A DNA stretch of 64,000 nt from Liolophura sinensis (taxonomy: Eukaryota > Mollusca > Polyplacophora > Chitonida > Chitonidae): positions 19,296,017 to 19,360,016 of the forward strand of contig NC_088307.1 in assembly GCF_032854445.1 (NCBI RefSeq). The letters run 5' to 3'. Positions within the stretch are counted from its first letter, which is position 1; each line of letters opens with the position of its first letter. The position numbers were made by a program, and so were the translations under genes. Below the pieces are notes generated by a model. The model worked only from the letters and a program-made list of their open reading frames with translations, had not been told where the DNA came from and did no database searches. Below, piece after piece: positions 1-13,700 of the stretch.

Positions 1-641
1 TCACCTGTGTGGCCAGGTGCATGTCTGATGCAATTGTTGTTATCTCGCTGATTGGAATGTGTCGACTTTTGTGCCATTCTTGAGTTTTGCTTTAATGTCA
101 CGAATCAGTTGCGAATCCTACATTTGTATGGGAAATATACTCGGTCTTCGTGAGTGGAAAATTCATGCAGAGCGTTCAGTATTTATTAGGCGCTCGGACA
201 GATATTGTAGATCGCTTTACCGATGTCCTTTTTTGCTTTGCTCTTACACCTTTTTCTTTGCTACTCTATCGATTAAGAACAGTACATGGCACAATAAAGA
301 TTTGTGCTATACCGATGTGCTGTCATAAGTATATTTTTCTTTCTGCGCTTGTAATCCATGGTGCTACGGAGTGTCTGAGTTGCTGTTTTTGAAACATTTA
401 CATCAACAGTTCGAATAAAATCCTGAGGTAAAGTGACAAAGAGGTCGGACTTCACCAATTATGCGTGTGTGACCATTTGCCGACCATCTCCCTGTCGTCG
501 CTGCTTTAGTTTTACTCCAAGTATTATTTTCCAATCAGTGTCATTACCAGAATAGTGTAGAATAGCATTCTTCGTTCTGGAGTGTTTTCCATCTTTCATA
601 ACCGGTACTTTCACTTTTTGTATAAAATAACCGAGTGACAT

Positions 642-644
642 ATA

Positions 645-722
<78 letters not shown>
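642..722. repeat. (TA)n microsatellite
   Basis: About 80 bp of nearly pure TA dinucleotide, interrupted once by TG near its start. An open frame of alternating Tyr/Ile across it on the minus strand is an artefact. Confidence 0.95.
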
Positions 723-723
<1 letters not shown>

Positions 724-1152
724 TTGATCATGACTGCCGGATATATAGGGACCTTATATCATGGTGCAGACGTTCAAGCCTATAATATATTCGGTTTTTC
801 ATCGGTGAGGGAAAGAGTTCGAATCCAACTCTGGAAGGGCTAGCTAGCTAAAGCCATTTGTCACGAAAATCTATAATAAACAAATGCGCTACTGACGCGT
901 TTCTTAAAGCCGCAATGGTTTTCATTTCTGGAAATACCTCGAAAATATGACAGACGAATTGCAATTACAAGACAATTAACAGTGGAAAAGTCAGTACATG
1001 TTTTTTAAATTTTTTTTTAATTCTAAATATCTATATCATAATGTGATTGCAATAGTTTTTAACGCACATACACTCAATCGTACCTATATTTCGCCATTTA
1101 AACCTCTATGTATTATGTAACACGATACAGGAATATATTATATTTCTGCTAG

Positions 1153-1352
1153 GGTACCTCCATGGTCGAGAGGAATAGCACGCCCGCGAGGCGCAATGAC
1201 CATGGAGCCTATCACCAATGTGGTCGCTGTGAGTTCAAGTCCACCTCATGCTGCCTTCCTCTCTGTTCTTCCAGCAACCTGCTCTGTTTCCTCCCACCAC
1301 TTGTAATGCTCGCCGTCGTCGTAGAAGTGAAATATTCTTGAGTACGGCGTAA
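1153..1352 (+). repeat. SINE-A copy, diverged
   Basis: It carries the family-A landmarks in order: a tRNA-like head with GAGTTCAAGTCC as B box, TTCCTC, GTTTCCTCCCACCA, then GAAGTGAAATATTCTTGAGT and ACGGCGTAA. It is degraded and lacks a clear tail. Confidence 0.75.
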
Positions 1353-1386
1353 GTCTTGTTTTTCGTATTACTGTACTTGGCAATGA

Positions 1387-1558
1387 GTAAATAAATTATG
1401 TCATGTTGAAATACACACTTATTCAACAATCAACATTGTAGTTTTTGCGCTGTGACAGTCCAGGTTGTTTTTGGAGTTACAATCCTCAGGGACGTGTAAA
1501 TAAATTATACCATGTTAAAGTACACTTGTGCAACAATCAACATTGTAGTTTTTGTGTG
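1387..1558 (+). repeat. Local direct duplication (about 63 bp, twice)
   Basis: The segment at 1387-1450 recurs at about 1495-1558. Both run from GTAAATAAATTAT through CAACAATCAACATTGTAG to GTTTTTG, with several substitutions between copies. Confidence 0.75.
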
Positions 1559-2924
1559 TATCGTCTTCGGTCAGTTCGCATTTTATACTTAGTCATGAGC
1601 AACTAAATGCCATATTGTTTTAAAGACCATACCGGTGCGTACGAAGTACAGGATTACGATTGTGTATGTACGGCACGCACTTATATAGGCGATCAGCTAT
1701 GGATACCTGCCCTGTGACAGCGTCTCTTTACGTCTTCCTAATGAATACAATGTATATCAGCAATCGTGTTGCAAACCTGTTAACCCTGTAGGTATTATGC
1801 CGGTATATATAAATAGTTAGACTTTGAGTGTCTTAGCTGTGGACTACGTATGCTTCACTATAGCCTTCAGGGTCACTAGATCGTGATAAGTTTCTGCGTG
1901 TTCGTGATATAGGCCTGCCACAACACCGTCAACACAGCGTTGTTAAAGTGGGACGTCAAAAGTTGACTTAAAACCCACTGAATCAAAGCAAGTCCGTATC
2001 CGCACAGCATGTGTATGTATGCGCAGACAGGCTCTGGTGGCTTCTCGTGTATGTTTCCCCCCAAAAGACCCCAAAATACGTCAATAAAATATATCATTTC
2101 CCCCCAAAATCGGCATGGTTGTAGAAAGATCGCATTGTGCTCGGGCTGTTTACAAAATCACACGGCCGAGTAAGGTGTGGCATTGGCGGAAAAGGGACAA
2201 GTCCAGCTTGCAATGTGGCGATTTTCAGAGAAGACTGCCGCCATTGCTGTTCAGCCGAAGTAGGTCATAGCGAGAGCGATAGATGAGGCAAAGTGTCTCT
2301 CGGCGCAAAGGCCGTCCGAAAGCGCCAGCGAAGCAGTGAGCGGGACACCGTGGTACCTTCCGTCACAGCCGAAGACGCTCCACGCTGGCAGACGGGGGAC
2401 TTGGCCTGCTACAGCAAGCTCGCTTTGTTGAACGTGTCAGTTTGCTCTCCTAAGCACATTAGGGACAGCGTAGTTTTAAACCTTAAGGGCAATTTGTAGA
2501 TGGACTAGATTACAATGTATGGCTTCGAAACGTATATGGAAAACAGCGTCGTTGAAATCGTGTTGGAATATACAGTTTGTCGTCATAAAATAAAACTCAA
2601 CGTTGAAAGACAGTATGGCGATTGGTTCCAACGCTTACTTGACGAAAATTAAGGCAAACTTGGATGCATGGAAGCATAGTATAGTATAGGCCTAAGCGAT
2701 ATTTTACTGATCGGACCTTAAACTATACAATTGATTTCGTATAAACTTACATCTATATATTTCCGAAAACGATACTCAAGCTATACGGCAAATGGCTGCA
2801 GCGGGAGTTAGGCCAAAGAAAGAGCGACTTCATATACAGTGACAATAGCGCGGTAACGCGTTGACTATATAACTATGGCACTGAAATGTCATGGTTGTCT
2901 GTTTACCGCCCCACCCCCACCCAC

Positions 2925-3005
2925 CAATACAAAAAACAAACAAACAAAAAACAACAACAAAAAACCAACACAAAACAAAAAAAAAAAAACAACAAACAAA
3001 AAAGA
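2925..3005 (+). repeat. A-rich low-complexity tract
   Basis: CAAA/CAACAA-type simple sequence with a long A run. It is non-coding; the minus-strand Phe/Val-rich frame across it is compositional. Confidence 0.85.
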
Positions 3006-4668
3006 AGGAAGGGATGTTTTCGTAGAAAAGTCATTAAAGTGATTTGACAATGAAGATATGTCACTGAATAGCGTAAGTAAAAACATGTTCTTCGGAATTT
3101 TTGCCATTTCTATATAAAGAGGACAATTCTTCTGTATTTTTCTTAGTATACATTTCCTTTCAAGTGTTTCCTTCTTCCGTTGTTAACAAACTAAAAGCGC
3201 TTCATGGAAAACAAGGAACAAAGACTGACGTAAGTGCTAGTAAAAAGAAAAATGCTACACGATTTTTTGAAAGAAATTCGATACATCGTTAATCGAATTT
3301 CATGGAAACCTGTGAAAGTTACTAAAAACAGTTTCATTGCTGCAAAGATGTAACATGCAAGTCCAGAGGATATCATATTGGCATTAGTGAAAACCCTTCC
3401 CATAGTCTATATATAGTTGCATATGATTGGGCATGTACTGTGTTCTGTTTATTGGTTAGTTCATTGATCGACAATATAAACCGTATGTGCCTACATTTCC
3501 ATTCCTGTTTATCATACAAGAAGAATTCAACCTTCCACATTCACCATCAACTTTGAAATTAATCAAACATCCATGCAGCCAGAATCCGCTACATAAAAGC
3601 AGCCGCGCCTTTTATGTCAAACATTAAATTAACCAATTACTGATAAACCACACACAGTCATACTTTTGTTCCACAGCGCTTAACTTTGTTCACTGGTGTA
3701 AATATGTGCATTTTTATTTGACTAATACAACTCCCCCCCCCACTCTACCCGCCCTACCCCCGCCTTTCTCTTCCGCCATCTACATACCCCTCTTATATAT
3801 CAAATCAATCAAGGCATTATAAATATAAGTGTGGAGAGAAATTTAATGTAAACTTCTTGTGAATAGGTGAACATAAAATATAGGACTACAGGTTTGTGTT
3901 GGTATTTAGTATACGAGTCATAAGAAGATATGCAAAGCATGCCACGGACATCCGTGGGTTTACTATTCAAAATATGTCGCATAGTGGCTATAGCTCAATG
4001 TAGATGGTCTATATATCCCTAGGTACATAGTGCTGTAACACTGAATATATATTTCCAGTTCATGAAACTTGCGTTCAAAAAGTTCTTCACTATGTCAGTT
4101 GCTTCCCTTATGGAATAAGAGAAATAACTAAACAAAGCACACATCAGAACCGCGATGTTTATTAAATGGGGAAGCCCAAGTCCTATGTAATAACATTAGC
4201 AGCTATATCCCAAAAGCAAATGGCCGCCGTCTGAAAAGTATTTTTCTGTGGAATAAAAATTATCTGGCGCATTTGGCACATTGTGGCTGCACTGCAGGGT
4301 AACTAGGTGGTGTTTCTTGTTGTCTAAAGCAGTTTGGTGGGATGTTACAGTGGTTTAAATAAAGACAGGCATAAGGTAGGGGTTTTGTGTGGACAGAAGG
4401 TGTATCTGGCGAACGACATTGGTTAAGCCACATCAACTATGCAATTGTACGGGGGGTGGAACTAGGTCATTGGAAGCGCCGGAATTCTAACCTAACTAGG
4501 GGACCACCTATGGTCTAAGTCACCTCAAAACAGAGATATAATACAGTTATGCCTGCTAACCTGTGACTTTTAACAGCAAAATGAGCAGACAAAACCACAC
4601 ACTGAGGGACATACGTTACTAGGCGTGCTGAAGCGCGGGAAATTCGGGTTTAGAGGCTATATTTTTGT

Positions 4669-4680
4669 TGCGCATGCGCA
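4669..4680. promoter_or_regulatory. NRF1-type palindrome in the EHMT promoter
   Basis: TGCGCATGCGCA is a perfect match to the NRF1 consensus YGCGCAYGCGCR. It lies 18 bp upstream of the proposed start codon, where NRF1 sites often sit in TATA-less housekeeping promoters. The start codon itself lies in ACCATGGCGGC, which resembles the YY1 core. The transcription start is not visible; I infer that it is close by. Confidence 0.6.
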
Positions 4681-4697
4681 GCAGCATGTTGTAGACC

Positions 4698-4727
4698 ATG
4701 GCGGCTTTGCAGATCGAAGGGTGCCAG
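4698..4727 (+). CDS. EHMT: EHMT coding exon 1 (start codon)
   Basis: ATG in strong context (ACCATGG) followed by ten codons, [10 protein letters not shown], then CAG|GTACTG as donor in phase 0. The phase fits exon 2. The choice rests on the start context, the donor and the NRF1 palindrome just upstream, not on homology. Exon 2 is 7.3 kb away, so an unseen extra exon or another first exon is possible. Confidence 0.6.
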
Positions 4728-7700
4728 GTACTGTATCTTGTGTTTTCTGAGTTACTACCGATGTGATTGCTGGATAGAGGGTGTCCTTTAAGAGATGGTT
4801 CACGGATCTTACGAACGATCTATTCAAATTTGTTCCAGTGGGGTTTTCTTTGCCGGGTGCGTCGTCTAAAGTGTACTGGGGTCGTGTTGGAGTCGCCCAG
4901 CGATAACCATCGTGGGAATGGAGCTTTGATTGGTCAGAGCTCTTCGCCGAAGGCTGGAAGCCTTTTGCAAACTTTGGGGGCGGTTTGCAGAACTTCTTTG
5001 TACCAGATCGCACCAAACACTTGTTTTAGCGATTTCTTCTTTCCCATTTGCATTAAGACTTTCTTTTAGTAATTCAAACATGGCTTGATAGTCGTAACGA
5101 GACATACAGTTTTTAGTCAAGGCATGTTGTTTGCAAATTTACGACAGTCGAAAGACTTCCGATCTTTTGCATGCCAGCAACGAGAGCAGAACAGCCATTC
5201 ATTGCGGAAGTAACTTTGTCATAAAGAATGCACTTCAGCTCTACATTTGAAATGTTGTTCTGAAAACGTGAATGCTAAGGCACACTATGCCTGTAATTTG
5301 TTTTCGAAAATGTTTCTGATGGCATGTATGGATGATTTAGTGTGTAATATAAAGTTATTAATTCTGGAACAGTTTGCAGACACAGGTGTTATATAAAAAA
5401 CAAGTCTTTCGTATCATGTGATTTTTGGACAAGTATCGAAATTTTTTTTTATATCATTACTTTTCATGAAATACAAGTTCAAAACCAGCATTTGCACATT
5501 TTTTCCACTGATTTTTGTCACATGGTATATAGTACCTTTTCTTTCCAAGTCATTGTGATCAGGGTGGTTACACATTACCCTGGCTCATCATAAATTGTAT
5601 GATAAAACATATGAGATGCAGGTTCAATCCTTGCCTTGGTCACATAATTCGTGGATTCCCCTACTGTGCACATTTTTAATTTGATTTTGGAGATAAAACT
5701 ACTTTGGTTGGGTTGGCCAATTTCTGTCAACATGGAAGAATGCCTTCAGAATTCATGTATCGTGCCTGAATAAACACCATAGAAACATGCAAAAAGGTTG
5801 AGGAATTTCAGTCATATCATGAAATGTTGGTCAGTTTCTTATTCTCTCATGTCACTTCAGTCAAATGAATGAAAACATTCTCAAACAAATTTATTTTCAT
5901 CAAAAATGTATAGCATCAAGTAAAAACCATATTATTTGATGATTGTTTATGTAGGTAGACACTGATATGGTCATTGGTAACTGATCTGAACGTTATTAAA
6001 TCACAGGCCAGTCTGACCGGTGATCTGGTGCTCCAGCTTGTTTAACTCCACTGGCCGCAATGTCCAAACCAACAAACCATTGTAAACTTTGAGTCCTTAG
6101 AAAGGCCGTATGATTTCAATTTAATCAAGGGCTACAGATCATTTGAGCCTTCGTAGTTTGATTTCGGCGTCATGTAGGTTGATAATATTTAAGTGTTTCA
6201 ATCTGTGCACTTGGCCATTTGGGAAATTGCTACAAATAACATTTGTTGTACATGTATGTAAATCTCGTGCGACTTATTCATCATTTCCTCTGATGTAATT
6301 TGAGATGATGATGAGAGTCAGTATTAATAGAATAATCATAGATGTACATGTATTATCGTTAACATGCGTGATATCCACCCGCCAATGCGGTCGCTGAGAG
6401 TTCAAGTCCAGCTCGTGCTGGCTCCCTCTCCGGGATGGTTTGCCAGCAGCTTGCATATGGTCATTGGTTTCCGCAGGGCTCTGCCCGGTTTCCTCCTCCC
6501 ACCATAAAGCTGGCCGCCATGGTATAAGTGAAATACATGTATTCTTGAGTACGGCATAAGACACTAATCAAATAAATAAATAAATCAAAAGGGCAGCACA
6601 TACATGTTCTTGTAGCATAGTGCTTTGTGTAGTAATTGATCAGAAAGTTAGTCGAAGCATTGATTTCCTGGTGACTTTTTTTTGCCAGGATCTGTAATTT
6701 ATCAGTCTTGGTAAACATTCATGTCAGTATTTGCGAAGAATATACCGCATAGAGTATATACAGTGAGTGGCTCTTTATATGAATTTTATTGAAGGAGTGG
6801 TGCAATTTTCAGATCTTGCAAGCCTCTGGTGAGGAACAAACGAAAATTGCTTCACGAGTTTAATGAATTCAATGTATTGGGTCACGAATAGCATATCCTA
6901 TTTATCCCATAATTTAATTTAAACGGTTCTAGATGGTTGATAGAGAAGACAATGCCTGTTTGTTTTGACAAGCATGTAAATGAGATGTGTACTGATATGG
7001 ATATATGTGAAACGGTTGGAGCTGAACCACACATTTCACTGAAAATACTTGCAGAAAGCATTGAAGAAGTCTGTGATTTTTGTGATTTCTGTTAACAGGA
7101 AACATAGCACATTGCATTAGTGTGCGATAAGATGATGAGCTTTGACTTTTTTTTTTGAAAATATCAGCATTCGTAATCGCTCATTTATTGAAACATTTGG
7201 CTCCAAACTCATGTCATGTGATGACTTACAGGGTACAAGGAGCAGTGATTTCGAAAATCAAACTGAACAAAATATTAAATATTTAAATTTAGGCTTTTAC
7301 TACGCACAATTACCCCCAAAACTTATTTACTAAGAAACTACCCACAATTGAACGTGGAGAATGCAACAAAACAAAATGCTGGATTTTGGTTCTGTTTTGG
7401 ACTTTTCGTGTGGTGGTGGACATGATGTTGAATGAAAAGGGCACAGAGGGCCCAATTATCGTTTTCGATGTGGCAAATAGAATGGACTAAATCTAAGAAT
7501 AATGTTACGGTACATCAGTTGCAGACCAGTTCATACATACGAGACTACTCTTTGGTGGTCTTTAAAGTGGTATGGTAAATTTGTAGGTGTTTTATTTTGT
7601 GAAAATCTGATACCAAGGCATGCTGCTGTCGTTCACGGATGAACTTGTATTTGTGAGTAGGCCTACCTTGTTTTAGGCTTCATTTCCTTTTGTTCACAGT

Positions 7701-10700
7701 TCATGAAGATAAATTTTATGCCTATCCAGTGTCCAGAAAATTTAACCATTTGGTACTAAGAAACTGCTGTCCTTGTGTAGCAGGTCATCACTAGCCTGGC
7801 TTTTTTATTTTCCCCAAGGCAGCAAACAATAGAATTAGTCCAGTAAGGAGTAGTGCTTATTCATTTGATAAACTTGTCAATGGAAGTTCAGGTGACCAAT
7901 CAAGTTTGGCTTATTTACAAAATGTGTGGTATATTTAAGATTTACATCACTGTTGTTATATCGCTGACATGGTCAAATTTTGGGAAAAATGTATTTCCCA
8001 TTTTGGTGAAATTAATTAGCTTTGCAGTTCATTTAAATTTTGTTGAATTTGTAAAACAAAAAAAAGCAAAACAAAACCCAACATGTAAATGATGGGAAAG
8101 GGTAGGAAAACCTGCAAAAAGAAAGTTTAAATGTACACTATACTTAATATCCATACATGTACTTAGCAAGTGAATTTATTTGTCAACCTTATCAGATGAA
8201 GACAGTATAATCGAGAGCACTGGAATATTTGATCAATATGTGTAGAACTTTACATTACTGTTGAACAGTTTATTGGACCTCAAAATATTCAGAGGTGAAA
8301 CCACTTTAAGGAGTAAATGGGTTTTCGATGCATTTATTAACACATACATGTATTGGTATACATAAAAATTACATGCATGTTTGACCATCTGCACGATTTA
8401 AATTGTCAACATTTATGACAGTGGGAAGAAACAGGAGTCTTTACCAATGACTAGTCAACTAGTGTAACAGTACACTTATGAGGAAACACTAATTGTCTGT
8501 TGACTGCCTTTGTTGTGACCCCAGCCCAAGTCACAAGATACTGCCGGGGCAACCTGTTGGATGCCTGCCTTCAGGAAATGTACATGTACTTCAAATATAG
8601 ATATATATGTATGCATGCATAGGTAAAATTCTGCTACTGTGTAGGGGCTGGGCATTGTAGCTGTAGTAGTCATGATTAACAGTAGAGGGGTCTTCTACAG
8701 ACCAAAGTAGGTCAGGCAAGCATGCCACTGTACGCATATATTACCTGTCTCCATCCAATGATGTGTCAGCTTGTCTCGGGGATTCTTTGTAATATAGAGT
8801 GGCTGTCTCTGTATCTTTGTGTATATCTGGCTATCTGGCTACCTGTGTCAAGGGTAGTTGTGCAACTATGTTTTGTCTGACTTAGAGGAAGAATAAAAAA
8901 AAAACAAAGTGTAGGGCTTCAAGTCGAAGAGAGACCAAATTCATGTTCTGGTGGATAGACAAGAGTAATTGTTGTACATGTACAGTGTTCAGGACAAAAA
9001 CATGCATTAATTCATTGTTACTTGTAAAGCCAGGGCCATCATTACTTGTGTCCATCAGGTTGAATAATTCTTTTTGCAACCGTTTTTCAACCACTAAAGC
9101 ACTTTTTGTTTTTTTTTTCAGTGGTATGTATGCATACATGTATTATGAAAATTACAGTGAAAATGATTTGCTTGTGTGACTAAAGATGTGAGCTTCATCA
9201 GACAGTGCAAATTATTTCTCTACACCCCGTAGTTCTCTCAGAATATTTCAAAATAGAGGTTTGCAGAAGTGGTTGAAAGAGTTGAAGAATTAGGATAAAT
9301 CATCTCCATAAAGTTGTAAAGACTTGGTTTTTTCTTTTGTTAGTCTATGAGCATCTTCTCAGATGCACATTGTGAAAAGCTGGTTCTTCGATGAATTGAC
9401 ATCACTTGGCCAGGTGATAGCAATCTGGACTTCCCCACATAGCATACCTGTTCTGTTCACCTTGTATTAATTATGTGTTTCTATTCTGAAAGCATACATG
9501 TACGTGGGAAAGTCTAGCAGCAGCCTATGGGTGGTTGTGCGTGTCCCTGGGCTCTACCTGGTTTCCTCCTACCATAATGCTGGCTGCCGTCATATAAGTG
9601 AAATATTTTTGAGTACAGCAAGAAACACCAATCAAATAAATAAATCTGTTCTGAAAAAACGCATGATTTCAAATTTTTGAACACTCTCAGCCTTTGCTCT
9701 TACATTTATACACCCATGTCTATGAATAATTTATTTCAAGAATGTGTATGTATATATGCTTTAATTGTTTACCACTTGGATTCACGAATGCAATTATCTG
9801 TGATAGCCTGAAGGAACTTCTCTCAAAACACATGAATCATTGGGGTTTAACATGAAAATAAGATTTCTGACTTAACAGTTATAACACTGACACGGTTTTA
9901 GGAACCATTAGAAATTTTGTCTTCATATTTAGTCTTTCACAACCAGATTGGCGGGCTGTAGTAGCATAATGGTTAGAGTGTTGGCTTTGTATACCGACTA
10001 TGCTCGAGAACTGTGGTTTAATCCAGATGAAGGTTACATGCAGTAGCCAAGGCGCTAAAAAGGCATTCGTATTCAGGGACTAATTGGATTGCTGTTATTA
10101 GTCTGATGCTAGACAATACGGCGTATTGAATTTACTGCTTTTTTGGGGAGGCACTACAGGTATGAGGGCGTTTTGATATAGTTGGTTGATGCGAAAAGTT
10201 GAAATTGATGTTAAACATAGGGAATATTTTTTAAAAATCTAGGGTGAATGGTGTACAGTTGCTGCGAAAGTTGATCCTTGTATCACAGACCTTGAAATAA
10301 GGAAATGGAATGGGAGTGGTGAATCCCTGCATACAGTTTGCTAAGGGGAGTCCCTTGGGAGCAGTAAATCGCTCCACGTCGTGAACTAAGGGGAGCAATG
10401 CAGACATGAATCACACGTACCTGGTTTTCTATTGTCAGGAAAACATGTGACCTCAGATTCTTGTAGTCTTAGCTAAAGTACACAGTGATTAGGTGTATGA
10501 ACATGTGACAGGAATCTCATTCCACGACATCATTTAATAATGACACACTGATAGGTAGAGATACCATGGTTTGGCTCAAAAATGCATAAAGAATATCTCA
10601 TTTAAATTCTTCACAACAAGCTGTAACCATAATAATTAAAACTCATTTGCTCAGTTGGTTAGCGCGCTAGCACAGCGTAATGACCCAGGAGTCTCTCACC

Positions 10701-13700
10701 AACGCGGTCGTTGTGAGTTCAAGTCCAGCACATGCTGGCTTCCTCTCCGGCCGTACGTGGGAAAGTCTGACAGCAACCTGTGGATGGTCGTGGGTTTCCC
10801 CCGTGCTCTTCCCGGTTTCCACCCACGATAATGCTGACCGCCGTCGTATAAGTGAAATATTCTTGAGTACGGTGTAAAACACCAATGAAATAAATAAATA
10901 AATAAATTAAAACTCATTTAATCGTTTCGTTTATTGTTGGTAACCTACGTCAACTGGAAATGTATGAATTTTAGCAATACACAAAGACACAAGAAAACAT
11001 GTACTTAATGAATGCAAAATCACATTTATTGAAGAAACACCAATGTAACATATTTGTCATTGTAACAGCAAACACCATGCTATCACAGCCATATAATCTT
11101 ACCGTTGACGACAAATGCCTGGTCACATTGTGCTTTGTCACATAGCTTGTCCCGTTAATGTATGTGCCGATCTCCCCACATGCTTTCCCCCACGCAGTCT
11201 ACTGTCTGCACTGACTTTATTAAAGTATTTTCTGCATGTTCTGTGATGTACTTTAGTCTCCAAACACACTCTTGTACATCATTCATGCCATAGCCAATGT
11301 CACTTGCATTCTACCCCAGAAAAGTGGATAAATTCACAAAATTTCCCTTGTTGCCTCTCTCGGTTATGATGGACGCCATCACGTTAAGGTCTTTCGGTTC
11401 ATAACATTTTCAGTGCGCATGCGTCGCTTCTCAAAGCGGCAAAGCTTCCAGATTGTCGGCTGTCCTGTATATGAGCAAGCCTACGTATGTTCGTTACAAG
11501 TTTGTCTGGACATTTCGTATGATTTTTGTTTCAAAATCTTGTTGAAATAAATACTGAACACTTTACTGCAAAGGGTGCTATGAATCACTTGCTCAGTGTA
11601 AGGTTTGGGTGGGAAACGAAAGGCGCGCGATCGCTCTCATTCGCAATCGCGCACCTTTCGTTTCAAGGTCTAGACTCATTGTTGGGTTGTGCACAAAATC
11701 TTCAGTTCAGTTGCAGGAAAATATGGTGCGGAATTCCTTGAAACATAACTATCATGTGCTATCGTTCTCAAGAAAATTACCATATGCGTAACCAAACGAT
11801 TGTTCCTGTCAAAAAATAAGGCTTGTAAACTCTTTGCAAGGAAACGGGGGCGACGAGAAATGCAGTACAATCATTTCCCGGTCTAAAGTTTCATGTGGTT
11901 GAATAGAGGCTTTTGATGCTATTGCTTTTATAAAGGAGAAAACTTATGATTTATATTTTCAGTTATCAAATATGAATTTAATGGTCAAATACGTGAAATA
12001 ATTAAATTTTGTTCTTCCATCTTTGTTGCAGGGTACAGAGAGAGATAAGAAAGATGGAGAACCAATGAAAACGCACAGCAGGAACGGTAGTATAGAAAAA
12101 TATTTTATGAAGAAGAAGCTGGACACTGGGGATACGACCGTGAAGGAAAATGGGACAGCCGACCATGAAGATGCTAATGATGATGAAGATCCGTTAATAA
12201 AAGAACAAGACACTGCTGCCAAGTCTGTTGACATTCCAGAGGAGAGTGATGCCTTACCTTCAGCTGAAATGTTAGATTGCAAATTGAACATTGACACACC
12301 TGTTGAGCAAAACTCAAAGGAGGTATCAGCAGAAACAAAGCCTGCAGAGGAAAATATTGTGAAAGAGTCGGATTCTATCTCTGTGAAGGATACATGTGAA
12401 CAGGGCAATGAGCCAACAGCTTCTAGTGAAAGTGGGAAGTTGGAAAATGGCATCCACAAGCCAGAAGAAAGTTTGACTGAAAACTCATCAAATGTTGAAG
12501 ACAAACACAGTTCTTCGGATGAAACTTCAAAATGCGTTTCGGATACAGCTGGAAGTAATAATACCGAAAGTAGCAATCAAAGCTGTGAAAATGAACCAAG
12601 TTCAGATTCCAGCGTGTGTCTGAAGGCACCAACGGAAGAAAGGAAAACAGTAGATGAAAATGTTCCAATAAAGAGTGTTAACACTGATCTCAAAGTTTCT
12701 TCATGTATCCCTGATAAGACTGGAGAAAGTGCCCCCAAAGACAAAAACGAAAACCAAACAGAGGTAGACGAGAAAGCATTGATGATCAGTGAAAGCGTGG
12801 CCATTTCTCCACAGCAAAGCTACCACGGTGATAACCTTCCCACAAATCGGACAAAGTGCAAGCAGAAAGCACGCAAATCCAGTAAACCGTTTAGACAAGT
12901 GCTGTCAGTGTCCAGTGTGAAAACGGTCAATCTGGCCCCCATAGCTAACGTCCGGGTCAAACTGCCAGACATCGAAAGTGCTCTGAGCTTGCCAGGTAAA
13001 CCTCTTGAGAATGCCAAATTAGTGCATGCTAAGAAAGCTGCTGTGCATGAGATACCTTCATCTGAGCCAGTTTTAATCTCTTCTTCTTTACCTCCAGCAG
13101 AGGAGAAGGCGCACTCTGAAAAGCTTTTGCCAGTGACAACGCACGCTGCCATGAACTCCCGTGTCAGACATCAGCGAAAGCGGATTCGCCGATGGGGGAA
13201 GGGAGACTTGCCTTTACGGAAGACCAAAAAGAAACGCCTGGTTCGTGCCAATAACACCGTGGCTGCTACTGCCACTGCAGTAGGCAATTCTGTTGCACCT
13301 CTGGAACATGTGGTGGAAAATAAATGTGGCAGCGAAACAGAGAATGACCAAATTAGGTCGAACCAGTTGGAACCCCTTAGCGAAAAGCAAGCTCTTGTAA
13401 TGAGACAAAAACCAACTCCGACAATTTTGCAACTTTTGACAAAAAGCGCACCATACCGACCAAGATTGAATTCGTGCAAAACACTGTCAATGCTCAGAGC
13501 TAAAAGACTGCGGCCTAGTGGTTCAGAGAGATCTGGTAAAACTGTAGCTGAGCTTCTGATGGAAAGTAATAGCCGTAAAATTCAGGTGACAAAAGATCAT
13601 CAAACTGTGAGAAATGGGCCTGGCTCTTTGCAGGTAAGTTGTAATATGGCTTATTCAGTGCACTTGTACTCGTGTGTACAAGAATGTTTCATGTGATTGT

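Larger units (their letters stand above)
1..4650. other. Upstream flank, no gene recognised
   Basis: No coding exon is recognisable on either strand. The stretch holds a (TA)n microsatellite, one SINE-A copy, a local duplication at 1387-1558, a CpG-richer patch around 2140-2420, an A-rich tract around 2925-3005 and a short C-rich run near 3731. Open frames here are short, with no conserved motif I recognise. The CpG-richer patch could belong to another transcription unit, but nothing in it proves that. Confidence 0.6.

Noticed and set aside
459-731. 90-codon minus-strand frame with alternating Tyr/Ile
   Set aside because: Translation of a (TA)n microsatellite.
4866-5120. 84-codon minus-strand frame (possible divergent first exon)
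   Set aside because: No recognised motif or homologue, no convincing donor, and no downstream exon found; a bidirectional promoter remains possible but unsupported.
11959-12576. 205-codon Ser/Phe-rich minus-strand frame
   Set aside because: Antisense shadow of exon 2, whose plus-strand frame joins in phase to the conserved EHMT exons.
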